64,000 bases of DNA, from positions 1,364,001 through 1,428,000 of the forward strand of contig NZ_JABJQY010000002.1 of NCBI RefSeq assembly GCF_013155375.1, given 5' to 3'. Under the pieces are notes generated by a model, which was given only the letters and a program-made list of their open reading frames with translations, did no database searches and was not told the origin of the DNA. This DNA comes from Nocardioides sp. zg-1308. GTDB lineage: Bacteria > Actinomycetota > Actinomycetes > Propionibacteriales > Nocardioidaceae. Both the position numbers and the translations under genes were made by a program. How positions within the stretch are numbered: position 1 is the stretch's first letter; the number at the start of each line of letters is the position of its first letter. Shown here piece by piece: positions 52,912 to 63,079 of the stretch.

Positions 52912-53508
52912 TTGTACGAAGGTGTCGTCCAGGACCTGATCGACGAGCTCGGTCGGCTGCCCGGCGTCGGGCCCAAGAGCGCCCAGCGCATCGCGTTCCA
53001 CCTGCTCCAGGCCGAGCCCGTCGACGTGCGCCGCCTCGCCGACGTCCTGATCGAGGTCAAGGCCAGGGTCAAGTTCTGCTCGACGTGCTTCAACGTCAGC
53101 GAGGACGAGCGGTGCCGGATCTGCCGTGACGAGCGCCGCGACCCCAGCGTGCTGTGCGTCGTGGAGGAGTACAAGGACGTCGTGGCCATCGAGCGCACCC
53201 GCGAGTTCCGCGGCCGCTACCACGTCCTCGGAGGGGCGATCTCGCCCATCGACGGCATCGGACCCGACCAGCTCCACGTCAAGGAGCTGATGCCGCGGCT
53301 CGCCGACGGCACCGTCACCGAGGTCATCCTCGCGACCGACCCCAACCTCGAGGGCGAGGCCACCGCGACCTATCTCACGCGACTGCTCCTCCCGATGGGG
53401 TTGCGCGTGACCCGCTTGGCGAGTGGACTGCCGGTGGGTGGTGACCTCGAGTACGCCGACGAGGTCACGCTCGGGCGGGCTTTCGCCGGAAGGAGATCAG
53501 CCGAATGA
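52912..53508 (+). CDS. recR: recombination mediator RecR
   Basis: 198 residues from TTG 52912. HhH motif [20 protein letters not shown], zinc finger [16 protein letters not shown], Toprim [17 protein letters not shown] and the C-terminal [20 protein letters not shown] are all complete. Works with RecF/RecO to load RecA on gapped DNA. Overlaps the next gene by ATGA. Confidence 0.97.
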   Translation: MYEGVVQDLIDELGRLPGVGPKSAQRIAFHLLQAEPVDVRRLADVLIEVKARVKFCSTCFNVSEDERCRICRDERRDPSVLCVVEEYKDVVAIERTREFRGRYHVLGGAISPIDGIGPDQLHVKELMPRLADGTVTEVILATDPNLEGEATATYLTRLLLPMGLRVTRLASGLPVGGDLEYADEVTLGRAFAGRRSAE

Positions 53509-54083
53509 GCGTCGAGAAGATCAGGTTCGAGGAGCAGATCGCCGACTCGGTGACGAGCTTCCTGATCGCGCTGCGCGCGATCGCCCGCGAGGGCAACGGC
53601 GCGGAGGCGGTCTCGCTGCTGCTCCTCGAGATCAGCCAGGTGCTGCTCGCCGGCGCGCGGCTCGGGGCGCAGACCGACTTCACGCCCCGCGAGGAGTTCC
53701 AGCCCGACGTCGGCCCGGAGGCCGACATCGACGAGCTGCGGCTGCGGCTCGCCGACATGCTGGACAGCATCGACCCCTACACGTTCGTCTTCGACCCCTT
53801 CGTCCCGGAGGTCGTCGAGAGCCGGCTCTCCGACGACCTCGCCTCGATCGCCATCGACCTCGAGAACGGCCTGCGCCACTACCGCGCCGGCGACGTCGAC
53901 GAGGCCCTGTGGTGGTGGCAGTTCTCCTACGTCAACAACTGGGGCAACCTCGCCGGGGCGGCGCTCAACGCACTGCTGACGGTCGTCGCGCACGACCGCT
54001 TCGACACCGACTTCGAGGCCAACGCCGAGGCCGTCGCGGTCGCCGATGAGATGCTCGAGGTCGAGCCGGGGACGCAGCCGTAG
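53505..54083 (+). CDS. DUF5063 family protein
   Basis: 192 residues, all-helical and acidic. Contains [39 protein letters not shown] and [20 protein letters not shown], a conserved actinobacterial pattern of unknown function. Co-translated with recR (ATGA), which ties it to that operon; a role in repair is possible but only inferred. Its last bases contain the lysC -10 element TAGAAT (54081-54086). Confidence 0.8.
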   Translation: MSVEKIRFEEQIADSVTSFLIALRAIAREGNGAEAVSLLLLEISQVLLAGARLGAQTDFTPREEFQPDVGPEADIDELRLRLADMLDSIDPYTFVFDPFVPEVVESRLSDDLASIAIDLENGLRHYRAGDVDEALWWWQFSYVNNWGNLAGAALNALLTVVAHDRFDTDFEANAEAVAVADEMLEVEPGTQP

Positions 54084-54172
54084 AATCGGGGTCGGCCTGC
54101 CGGCAACGGCGCCGCGGGCCCGCCATCCCGACGCGGCCCGAGAGCCGCACCCCGATCCCCGAGGACCACACC
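54081..54172 (+). promoter_or_regulatory. lysC promoter and structured leader
   Basis: -10 TAGAAT at 54081-54086 (no good -35). In the leader, ATCGGGGT (54085-54092) can pair perfectly with ACCCCGAT (54149-54156), closing a GC-rich domain containing GCGGGCCCGC just before the ribosome site GAGGA. It could be an attenuator or riboregulator, or only a GC-rich accident; no known riboswitch is recognised. Confidence 0.4.
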
Positions 54173-56636
<2,464 letters not shown>

Positions 56637-56694
56637 TCGGCGGACGCCGCTCCGTATGACGCGGCGCGGGCCGAGGGCGGGGGGACGAACGACA

Positions 56695-56730
56695 GGAGCT
56701 CCCGGACCCGATCACGGGTCCGGGAGCTCC
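56695..56730. terminator. bidirectional hairpin terminator
   Basis: Perfect 16-pair stem GGAGCTCCCGGACCCG / CGGGTCCGGGAGCTCC, loop ATCA, between asd and the minus-strand tRNA-Pro. Confidence 0.85.
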
Positions 56731-56735
56731 GGCTG

Positions 56736-56809
56736 TCGGGGTGACAGGATTTGAACCTGCGGCCTCGTCGTCCCGAACGACGCGCGCTACCAAGCTGCGC
56801 CACACCCCG
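56736..56809 (-). tRNA. tRNA-Pro (CGG)
   Basis: 74 bases. Acceptor CGGGGTG / CACCCCG, discriminator A, anticodon loop CGTTCGGGACG carrying CGG, T arm GGTTCAAATCC. Confidence 0.97.
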
Positions 56810-56926
56810 CCGCCCGGGTCGATGGAACCGGCCCGGGCAACGCGGGCGAGCATACCGGAGCGGTCGAGGCGTCCCGAAATCGCCCCCGGCGGCGTGGACG
56901 CCGCGGGCTGGGACCGAGACCTGACG

Positions 56927-57571
56927 TCAGGCGGACGTCGCCGCCCGGCGCGCCAGCGTCAGGTGGACCACGCCGCTCGGCGACGACACGGCCTCGACGT
57001 CGTAGGTGTCCTCCAGGGCCTCCAGGCCGTCCCACAGGCGCGTGCCGCGGCCCAGCACGATCGGCACCTGCACCAGGTGGAGGTGGTCGACCAGGCCGGC
57101 GGTGAGGAACTCCCGGATCGTGGTCGCGCCCCCGCCGAGGCGTACGTCGAGGTCGCCCGCCGCCTCGGTCGCGACAGCCAGCGCCTCGGCCGGGGAGGCG
57201 TCGAGGAAGTGGAAGGTGGTGCCGCCCTCCATCTCCAGCGACGGGCGCGGCCGGTGCGTGAGGACGTACGTCGGTGTGTGGAACGGCGGGTTCGGACCCC
57301 ACCAGCCGCGCCAGTCGGTGTCGTCCTGCCAGCCGGGGGGACCGAACTTGTTCGCGCCCATGATCTCGGCGCCGATGCCGATGCTGTGGCGCTCGGCGAA
57401 CACGTCGTCGACCCCCGCCCCGCCCGTGGCCGGGTCCCAGAACCGCGTGGCCATCATCCACCCGTGCAGGCGCTGCCCGGCGTGGCCGAACGGCGTCTCG
57501 AGGCTCTGCGGCTCGCCCGCCCCGAAGCCGTCGAGCGAGATCGAGAAGTTGTGGACGCGCACGAGCGACAT
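56927..57571 (-). CDS. RibD/dihydrofolate-reductase-like domain protein
   Basis: 214 residues. Segments VHNFSISLDGFGAG, EIMGANKFGP, PTYVLTHRPRPSLEMEGGTT and DVRLGGGATTIREFLTAGLVDHLHLVQVPIVLG are those of the RibD C-terminal reductase family, small NADPH-dependent oxidoreductases often of unknown substrate and found as stand-alone genes in actinobacteria. ATG 57571; seven bases behind the metallophosphoesterase stop, so the two form a unit. Confidence 0.85.
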   Translation of the reverse strand: MSLVRVHNFSISLDGFGAGEPQSLETPFGHAGQRLHGWMMATRFWDPATGGAGVDDVFAERHSIGIGAEIMGANKFGPPGWQDDTDWRGWWGPNPPFHTPTYVLTHRPRPSLEMEGGTTFHFLDASPAEALAVATEAAGDLDVRLGGGATTIREFLTAGLVDHLHLVQVPIVLGRGTRLWDGLEALEDTYDVEAVSSPSGVVHLTLARRAATSA

Positions 57572-57578
57572 GGCTCTC

Positions 57579-58517
57579 CTAGGTGAGGGTCAGCAGGGTC
57601 GCCTCCGGCCGGCAGGCCACCCGGAAGCGGACGTAGGGGTTGGTGCCCAGGCCGGCCGAGACGTGGAGCCACGCCGAGCCGTCGTCGCCGGGGGACGAGT
57701 CGGCGGGGTGGCGGTGCAGGCCGCGGGCCCGGGCCGGCTCGAGGTCGCAGTTGGTGGTCAGGGCCCGGCCCGTCCCGCCGAGGGTGGGCAGGCACACCTG
57801 GCCGCCGTGCGTGTGCCCGGCGATGATCGCGTCGTAGCCGTCCCGGGCGAGCTGGTCGAGGACGCGGAGGTACGGCGCGTGGGTGACCCCGAGCCGCACG
57901 TCGGCCGCCGGGTCGGCGGGCCCGGCGACCCGGTCGAGGTCGTCGTAGCCGAGGTGCGGGTCGTCCACGCCCGCGAACGCGATCGTGGTGCCGCCCACTG
58001 TGAGGGACCCGAACCCGTTGGTGAGGTCGAGCCAGCCGGCGGAGCCGAAGCGTTCCTTGAGCTCCGGCCACGGCAGCTGCGGCACCTGCGTGTTGCGCCT
58101 GCCGTCGTCGGGCAGGAGGTAGCGCAGCGGGTTGCGCATGCCGGGGGAGTAGTAGTCGTTGGACCCGAGGACGTAGACGCCGGGGACGTCGAGCAGGCCG
58201 CCCAGCGCATCCGTGACGACCGGCACGGACCGCATGTGGGCGAGGTTGTCACCAGTGTTGACGACGAGGTCGGGACCCAGGTCGGCCAGGCCGCGCAGCC
58301 ACTCCTGCTTGGCGCGCTGGTCGGGGGCCATGTGGATGTCGCTGAGGTGCAGCACCTTCAGCGGGGCGTGGCCGGGAGGCAGCAGCGGGACGCTCACCCG
58401 ACGCAGCGTGTACTGCCGGGCCTCCCACGCGGCGTACGACGCGAGGCCGGCGCCCGCGGCCACCGCCAGCGTCGCCGCTCGGGCCACGCCGCGGCCCGGG
58501 CGGGGGAGGGAGACCAT
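57579..58517 (-). CDS. membrane-anchored metallophosphoesterase
   Basis: 312 residues from ATG 58517. N-terminal helix (~12-32) then a calcineurin-type fold with all metal motifs: HLSDIHMAP, NTGDNLAH, LGSNDYY, VTHAPYL and AGHTHGGQ. Matches the protein encoded beside ponA2 in mycobacteria (Rv3683 type). Substrate unknown. It is divergent from the YqeY gene with 25 bases between the start codons, so their promoters must overlap. Confidence 0.9.
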   Translation of the reverse strand: MVSLPRPGRGVARAATLAVAAGAGLASYAAWEARQYTLRRVSVPLLPPGHAPLKVLHLSDIHMAPDQRAKQEWLRGLADLGPDLVVNTGDNLAHMRSVPVVTDALGGLLDVPGVYVLGSNDYYSPGMRNPLRYLLPDDGRRNTQVPQLPWPELKERFGSAGWLDLTNGFGSLTVGGTTIAFAGVDDPHLGYDDLDRVAGPADPAADVRLGVTHAPYLRVLDQLARDGYDAIIAGHTHGGQVCLPTLGGTGRALTTNCDLEPARARGLHRHPADSSPGDDGSAWLHVSAGLGTNPYVRFRVACRPEATLLTLT

Positions 58518-58542
58518 GCGGCAAGGCTGCCACAATGGCCGC

Positions 58543-59001
58543 ATGAGTGCTCTGAAGGACCGTCTCCGCGCCGACCTCACCACCGCCATCAAGGCGCGTG
58601 ACGAGCTGCGGTCCTCGACCCTGCGGATGGTGCTGACGTCCATCACCAACGCCGAGGTCGCCGGCAAGGAGGCGCGCGAGCTCACCGACGACGACGTCCT
58701 CGGCGTGCTGTCGACCGAGGCGAAGCGCCGCCGGGAGGCCGCGACCGCCTTCGAGGAGGGCGGCCGCGCCGAGATGGCCGCCAAGGAGGCCGCCGAGGGC
58801 CGCGTGATCGCCGAGTACCTCCCGACCCCGCTCACCGAGGCCGAGATCGCCGACCTCGTCACCGCGGCCGTCGAGCAGACCGGCGCAGCCAGCGAGGGCA
58901 TGCGCGCGATGGGCAAGGTGATGGGCGTGGTGACGCCTCAGGTCAAGGGTCGCGCCGACGGCGGCGCGGTCGCCGCGGAGGTACGCCGCCAGCTGGGCTG
59001 A
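58543..59001 (+). CDS. GatB/YqeY-domain protein
   Basis: 152 residues from ATG 58543. The YqeY pattern is clear: MSALKDRLRADLTTAIKARD, STLRMVLTSITNAEV, EYLPTPLTEAEI, GKVMGVVTPQVKGRADGG. The family resembles the tRNA-binding tail of GatB amidotransferase; its function is unresolved. CACAAT (58531-58536) six bases before the ATG may be the -10 of a leaderless transcript. Confidence 0.92.
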   Translation: MSALKDRLRADLTTAIKARDELRSSTLRMVLTSITNAEVAGKEARELTDDDVLGVLSTEAKRRREAATAFEEGGRAEMAAKEAAEGRVIAEYLPTPLTEAEIADLVTAAVEQTGAASEGMRAMGKVMGVVTPQVKGRADGGAVAAEVRRQLG

Positions 59002-59030
59002 GGCCCGCCCGCCGAGGTCGGGGCGGAGGG

Positions 59031-61388
59031 TCAGCCGCGGCCGCGACCGCGGCCCCTGCCGTTGCCGTTGCCGTTGCCGTTGCCGCCCTCGGTGGCGGGC
59101 GGCGGGACGTAGCCGGTGGAGCCGTAGATCGTCACGGTGTCACCCGTGCTGAGCGCTGTGCCGGCCTCGGGGGACGTGGAGGCCACCAGTCCGGCCTCGA
59201 CCTCCGAGTTGACCTGGCCGCCGTCGGCGACGGTGAAGCCGGCCGCCTCGAGCTGGGCCGTGGCCGCCTCGACCGCCTGGCCGGTCACGTCGGGGACGCT
59301 GGTCAGCACGCCGGCGATCTCGTCGCCGGGCGGGGCCTGGAAGTCCTCGTCGGGGAGGTTCGGCGACGCAGCGGCCATCGCGTCACCCCAGATGGGTCCG
59401 GCGACGGTCGATCCGAAGGCCTCGCTGATGTAGGTGCCTCCGACGACCTGGCCGTTGAGGCTCACCCACTCGCCGAACTCGTTGGCGCCGGCGACCATCG
59501 CGGCCGTCGAGATGGTGGGCGTGTAGCCGGCGAACCACACCGACATGTTGTTCTGGTTCGTCCCGGTCTTGCCGGCCGACGGCTTGTCGATGGCGATGTT
59601 CTGGCCGAACCCACCGGGCTCCATCACGCCGCGCAGGATGTCGTTCACCGCGTCGGCGGTCGCACCCGGCATCACCTGCTCGCAGTCGGGGGCGAAGTCC
59701 TTGAGCACCTGGCCGGACGAGTCGAGCACCTGCGTGACCGGGCGCGGCTCGCAGTGCAGGCCGCGGGCGGCGAAGGTGGCGTAGGCCTGGGCGATCTCGA
59801 GCGGGTTGCTGTCGGAGACACCGAGGATCCACGACGGCACCTTCTGGGCCAGCGGGACCTTCACGCCCATGTCGGCCGCGAGCCGCAGCGGCTCGCACAT
59901 CCCGGTCTGGGTCTCGAGCTGGGCGAAGAAGGTGTTCACCGACTGCTGCGTGCCGGAGTAGAGGTCGAACGTGCCCGAGCCGGTGGAGTTGGAGACGTTC
60001 CAGCCCTCGCCGTCACCGGCGTAGGGGCCGTCGCAGTTCTCGAACGCCTCGTCGGGGATGTTCATCTCCTGCGGCGAGCTGATGGTGGTGCTCAGTGGGA
60101 TGCCCTGGTTGATGGCCTCGGCGAGGACGAAGACCTTGAACGTCGACCCGGCCTGGAACCCGTTGGCGTCGCCGTACTTCTTCGGCACCACGTAGTTGAG
60201 GTAGGTCTCGCCGCCCTGCTTGTCCTTGCCCATCGGGCGCGACTGCGCGATCGCACGGACGTCGCCGGTGCCGGGCTCGACCATGGCGAGACCGCCGATG
60301 GCCTGGTCGGTCTGGAAGACGTGGCTCGAGACCGCGTCGTCGGCGCCCTTCTGCATGTCGAGGTTGATCGTGGTGTTGATCGTCAGCCCGCCGTTGTTGA
60401 GCGTGCGGCGACGCTCCTTGGGCGTGTCGCCGAGGACCGGGTCCTTCAGCAGCCAGTTGACGACGTAGTCGCAGAAGAACGGCGCCCGGGACTGCTGGCA
60501 GCCGTTGGGCGAGGTCTCGATCTTGAGCGTCTTGCCGATCGGCTTGCTGGAGAGCCGCTCGGCCTTCTTCTCGGTGAGGATGCCGAGCTGGGCCATCCGG
60601 TCGAGGACGACGTTGCGCCGGCTCTCGGCCCGCTCCGGGTTGTCGATCGGGTCGTAGCCGACCGGGTTCTTGACGAGCCCGGCGAGCGTCGCGGACTCGA
60701 GGAGGTTGAGATCCTTGGCGTTCTTGGAGAAGAAGTGCCGCGCGGCCGACTGGACGCCGAAGGCGCCGTCGCCGAAGTAGGCGATGTTGAGGTAGCGCTC
60801 GAGGATCCAGTCCTTGGTGTGGTTCTTCTCGAAGGCGATCGCGTAGCGGAGCTCGCGGATCTTGCGCGCGTAGGTCTCCTCGGTCGCGGCCTTGCGCTCC
60901 TCGTCGGTCTCCGCCTGGTAGAGCAGCGTCTGCTTGACCATCTGCTGGGTGATCGACGACCCGCCCTGCACCGAGCCGCCGTTGGCCTGGTTGGTGATGA
61001 ACGCGCGCAGCGTGCCCTTGAGGTCGAGCGCACCGTGGTCGTAGAAGCGGTAGTCCTCGATCGCGACGATCGCCTTGACCATCGGCCGCGAGATCGAGCT
61101 CAGCGGGACGTTGATCCGGTTCTGGTCGTAGAGCGAGGCGATCAGGTTGCCGTTGACGTCGTAGATCCGCGTCTTCTGCGACAGGTCCTTGGCCTCGATC
61201 GACTCCGGCAGGTTGACCATGCCCTTGCTGACGTCCTTCGCGGCCACGCCGACGAGGCCCGCGAATGGGATGGCGAGGCAGGCGGCGAGGACGCCCATGA
61301 CGACCGCGACGGCACCCATCACGGCGAGGTGGGAGGCCACACGGCCGGCGTCGGGGCGTCCGTGGGGGCGCTGCGGGCGGGAAGACAT
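59031..61388 (-). CDS. ponA2: class A penicillin-binding protein (PonA2 type) with PASTA domain
   Basis: 785 residues from ATG 61388 (TACTCT seven bases before; an in-frame ATG at 61430 is possible). One N-terminal helix, GT51 glycosyltransferase (AIEDYRFYDHGALDLKG, GGSSITQQMVKQ), transpeptidase with STFK, SVN and KTGT motifs, then a PASTA domain (~695-760: VPDVTGQAVEAATAQLEAAGF). The tail is a Gly-Asn/Gly-Arg repeat. Bifunctional peptidoglycan synthase in the membrane. Neighbours match the ponA2-whiB4 locus of mycobacteria. Confidence 0.95.
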   Translation of the reverse strand: MSSRPQRPHGRPDAGRVASHLAVMGAVAVVMGVLAACLAIPFAGLVGVAAKDVSKGMVNLPESIEAKDLSQKTRIYDVNGNLIASLYDQNRINVPLSSISRPMVKAIVAIEDYRFYDHGALDLKGTLRAFITNQANGGSVQGGSSITQQMVKQTLLYQAETDEERKAATEETYARKIRELRYAIAFEKNHTKDWILERYLNIAYFGDGAFGVQSAARHFFSKNAKDLNLLESATLAGLVKNPVGYDPIDNPERAESRRNVVLDRMAQLGILTEKKAERLSSKPIGKTLKIETSPNGCQQSRAPFFCDYVVNWLLKDPVLGDTPKERRRTLNNGGLTINTTINLDMQKGADDAVSSHVFQTDQAIGGLAMVEPGTGDVRAIAQSRPMGKDKQGGETYLNYVVPKKYGDANGFQAGSTFKVFVLAEAINQGIPLSTTISSPQEMNIPDEAFENCDGPYAGDGEGWNVSNSTGSGTFDLYSGTQQSVNTFFAQLETQTGMCEPLRLAADMGVKVPLAQKVPSWILGVSDSNPLEIAQAYATFAARGLHCEPRPVTQVLDSSGQVLKDFAPDCEQVMPGATADAVNDILRGVMEPGGFGQNIAIDKPSAGKTGTNQNNMSVWFAGYTPTISTAAMVAGANEFGEWVSLNGQVVGGTYISEAFGSTVAGPIWGDAMAAASPNLPDEDFQAPPGDEIAGVLTSVPDVTGQAVEAATAQLEAAGFTVADGGQVNSEVEAGLVASTSPEAGTALSTGDTVTIYGSTGYVPPPATEGGNGNGNGNGRGRGRGRG
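59036..59092. repeat. low-complexity repeat coding the PBP tail
   Basis: On the plus strand CCGTTG is repeated four times (about 59063-59086), next to CCGCGACCGCGGCC units. On the minus strand it encodes alternating Gly-Asn then Gly-Arg. Hexamer copy changes keep the frame. Confidence 0.8.
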
Positions 61389-61583
61389 GGTCACCAGAGT
61401 ACGGGGCGAGGGCCTACCACCATCAATCATGCGTGCGCAGGCAGATAGTCACATCGGACTACTCGAATTGGACCACCTGGCCCTGCCGGGGCGACCGGCA
61501 TTTCGTTTACTTTTCTACTCGAGTCGGGGATGGCCGCTATGGGGGCGGCCGACCAGCTCACACACACCGTGGGGATTTTGACT

Positions 61584-61871
61584 ATGTGGGTCGAGGACTG
61601 GGCATCACGCGCCGCTTGCAAGGGCGACACGCCGGACGCGCTCTTCGTGCGCGGCGCCGAGCAGAACAAGGCCAAGCAGGTGTGCGCGGGCTGCCCCGTG
61701 CGGACCGAGTGCCTGGCCGAGGCTCTGGACAACCAGATCGAGTGGGGCGTCTGGGGCGGCATGACCGAGCGTGAGCGCCGTGCGCTGCTCCGCCGCCGTC
61801 CCGGCTCGTCGTGGCGCTCCATCCTGGAGACCGCGCGCACCAAGGTCGAGGCGCCCTCCGTCAACGCCTGA
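61584..61871 (+). CDS. wblA: WhiB-family iron-sulfur regulator, WblA/WhiB4 type
   Basis: 95 residues from ATG 61584, matching the N-terminus of Streptomyces WblA. Four cluster Cys: 12, 34, 37 and 43 (CxxC...C), then GVWGGMTERERRALLRRRP, the WhiB turn and basic DNA-binding tail. The segment RGAEQNKAKQVCAGCPVRTEC is specific to the WblA/WhiB4 branch. These respond to oxygen or NO and control development or redox genes. It sits between ponA2 and the ArsA-like pair as in Mycobacterium and Streptomyces. The 195-base region upstream is AT-rich (TTTACTTTTCTACTC) and probably holds a regulated promoter. Confidence 0.93.
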   Translation: MWVEDWASRAACKGDTPDALFVRGAEQNKAKQVCAGCPVRTECLAEALDNQIEWGVWGGMTERERRALLRRRPGSSWRSILETARTKVEAPSVNA

Positions 61872-61924
61872 GCCGTCGGCTGAGCCGTCGACGCCTGTCG
61901 TCGCCGCTCGGTCCGTCGGCCCGG

Positions 61925-63079
61925 CTACGTCCGGGCGAGGCTGTCGCCGATCGCGCGCAGCCCGGCCAGGTCGTGGACGTCGCCGGCCATCGCCGGCACG
62001 ACCGCCGTCGGCACCTGCGGGTAGGACGCGGCGAAGCGGTCGCGCAGGTGCTGCTCGCGCTCGATGATGCGGACGCGGTCGGCGTGCAGCTGGAGCAGCC
62101 CGGCCGTGAGCGAGGACGAGTCCTGGCTCCGCAGCCGGTCGGCGGCGGCGATCGCCTCCTCCGCCGAGAGCCCGGTGCTCAGCGACGGGACGGCGCGGTT
62201 GACCACCAGGCCGGCCAGCGGCATCTCGTCGTCGGTGAGCCGGTCGACGAAGTACGCCGCCTCGCGCAGCGCGTCGGGCTCGGGCGAGGCGACCACGAGG
62301 AACGCCGTCTCGTCGGCCTGCAGCAGCGCGAACGTCTTCTCCGCGCGCTGGCGGAAGCCGCCGAACAGCGTGTCGAGCGCGGCGACGAACGTCTGCACGT
62401 CGCGCAGCAGGTGCCCGCCGAGGACCTTGGTCAGCGCGCCGGTGATCATCGAGAAGCCGGCGCTCATCAGCCGGGCGGGCCCGCGCGCCGGCGCCAGCAG
62501 CAGCCGGATGAGGCGTCCGTCGAGGAAGCTGGAGAGCCGCTCGGGGGCGTCGAGGAAGTCGAGCGCCGAGCGTGACGGCGGCGTGTCGACCACGATGAGG
62601 TCGTGCCGGCCGTCGGCGAGCGCCTGGCGGTGCAGCTGGCCCAGCTTCTCCATCGCCATGTACTCCTGGGTCCCGGCGAACGAGCTCGACAGGGCGACGT
62701 AGAACGGGTTCTCCAGGATCTGCCGGGCCTTCTCCGGGCTGGCCTGCGCCTCGACGACCTCGTCGAAGGTGCGCTTCATGTCGAGCATCATCGCGTCGAG
62801 CGACCCGCCCGCGGACGCGTCCACGGCGGGCACGGGCCGCGGGGTGTTGTCGAGCTGCTCGATCCCCATGGACTGCGCCAGCCGACGGGCCGGGTCGATC
62901 GTGAGGACGACGACCTTGCGCCCGCGCTCCGCGGCCCGCAGGGCGAGCGCTGCCGATGTCGTGGTCTTGCCGACCCCACCGGACCCGCAGCACACGATGA
63001 TCTCGGTGGAGCGGTCGTCGAGCAGGGCGTCGACGTCGAGGACGGGCGCCGTGTGCTGCGCCGTGCGAGTGGTGCTCAT
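61925..63079 (-). CDS. ArsA/Get3-like ATPase, second of pair (Rv3680-like)
   Basis: 384 residues. Deviant Walker A CGSGGVGKTTTSAALALRAA, switch I DPARRLAQSMG, Walker B DLIVVDTPPSRSALDFL. Same fold as arsenite and Get3 ATPases but without the Cys metal site of ArsA. Mycobacterial homologues (Rv3679-Rv3680) form a complex linked to stress and glycerol metabolism. ATG 63079 overlaps the stop of its partner (ATGA). Confidence 0.9.
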   Translation of the reverse strand: MSTTRTAQHTAPVLDVDALLDDRSTEIIVCCGSGGVGKTTTSAALALRAAERGRKVVVLTIDPARRLAQSMGIEQLDNTPRPVPAVDASAGGSLDAMMLDMKRTFDEVVEAQASPEKARQILENPFYVALSSSFAGTQEYMAMEKLGQLHRQALADGRHDLIVVDTPPSRSALDFLDAPERLSSFLDGRLIRLLLAPARGPARLMSAGFSMITGALTKVLGGHLLRDVQTFVAALDTLFGGFRQRAEKTFALLQADETAFLVVASPEPDALREAAYFVDRLTDDEMPLAGLVVNRAVPSLSTGLSAEEAIAAADRLRSQDSSSLTAGLLQLHADRVRIIEREQHLRDRFAASYPQVPTAVVPAMAGDVHDLAGLRAIGDSLART

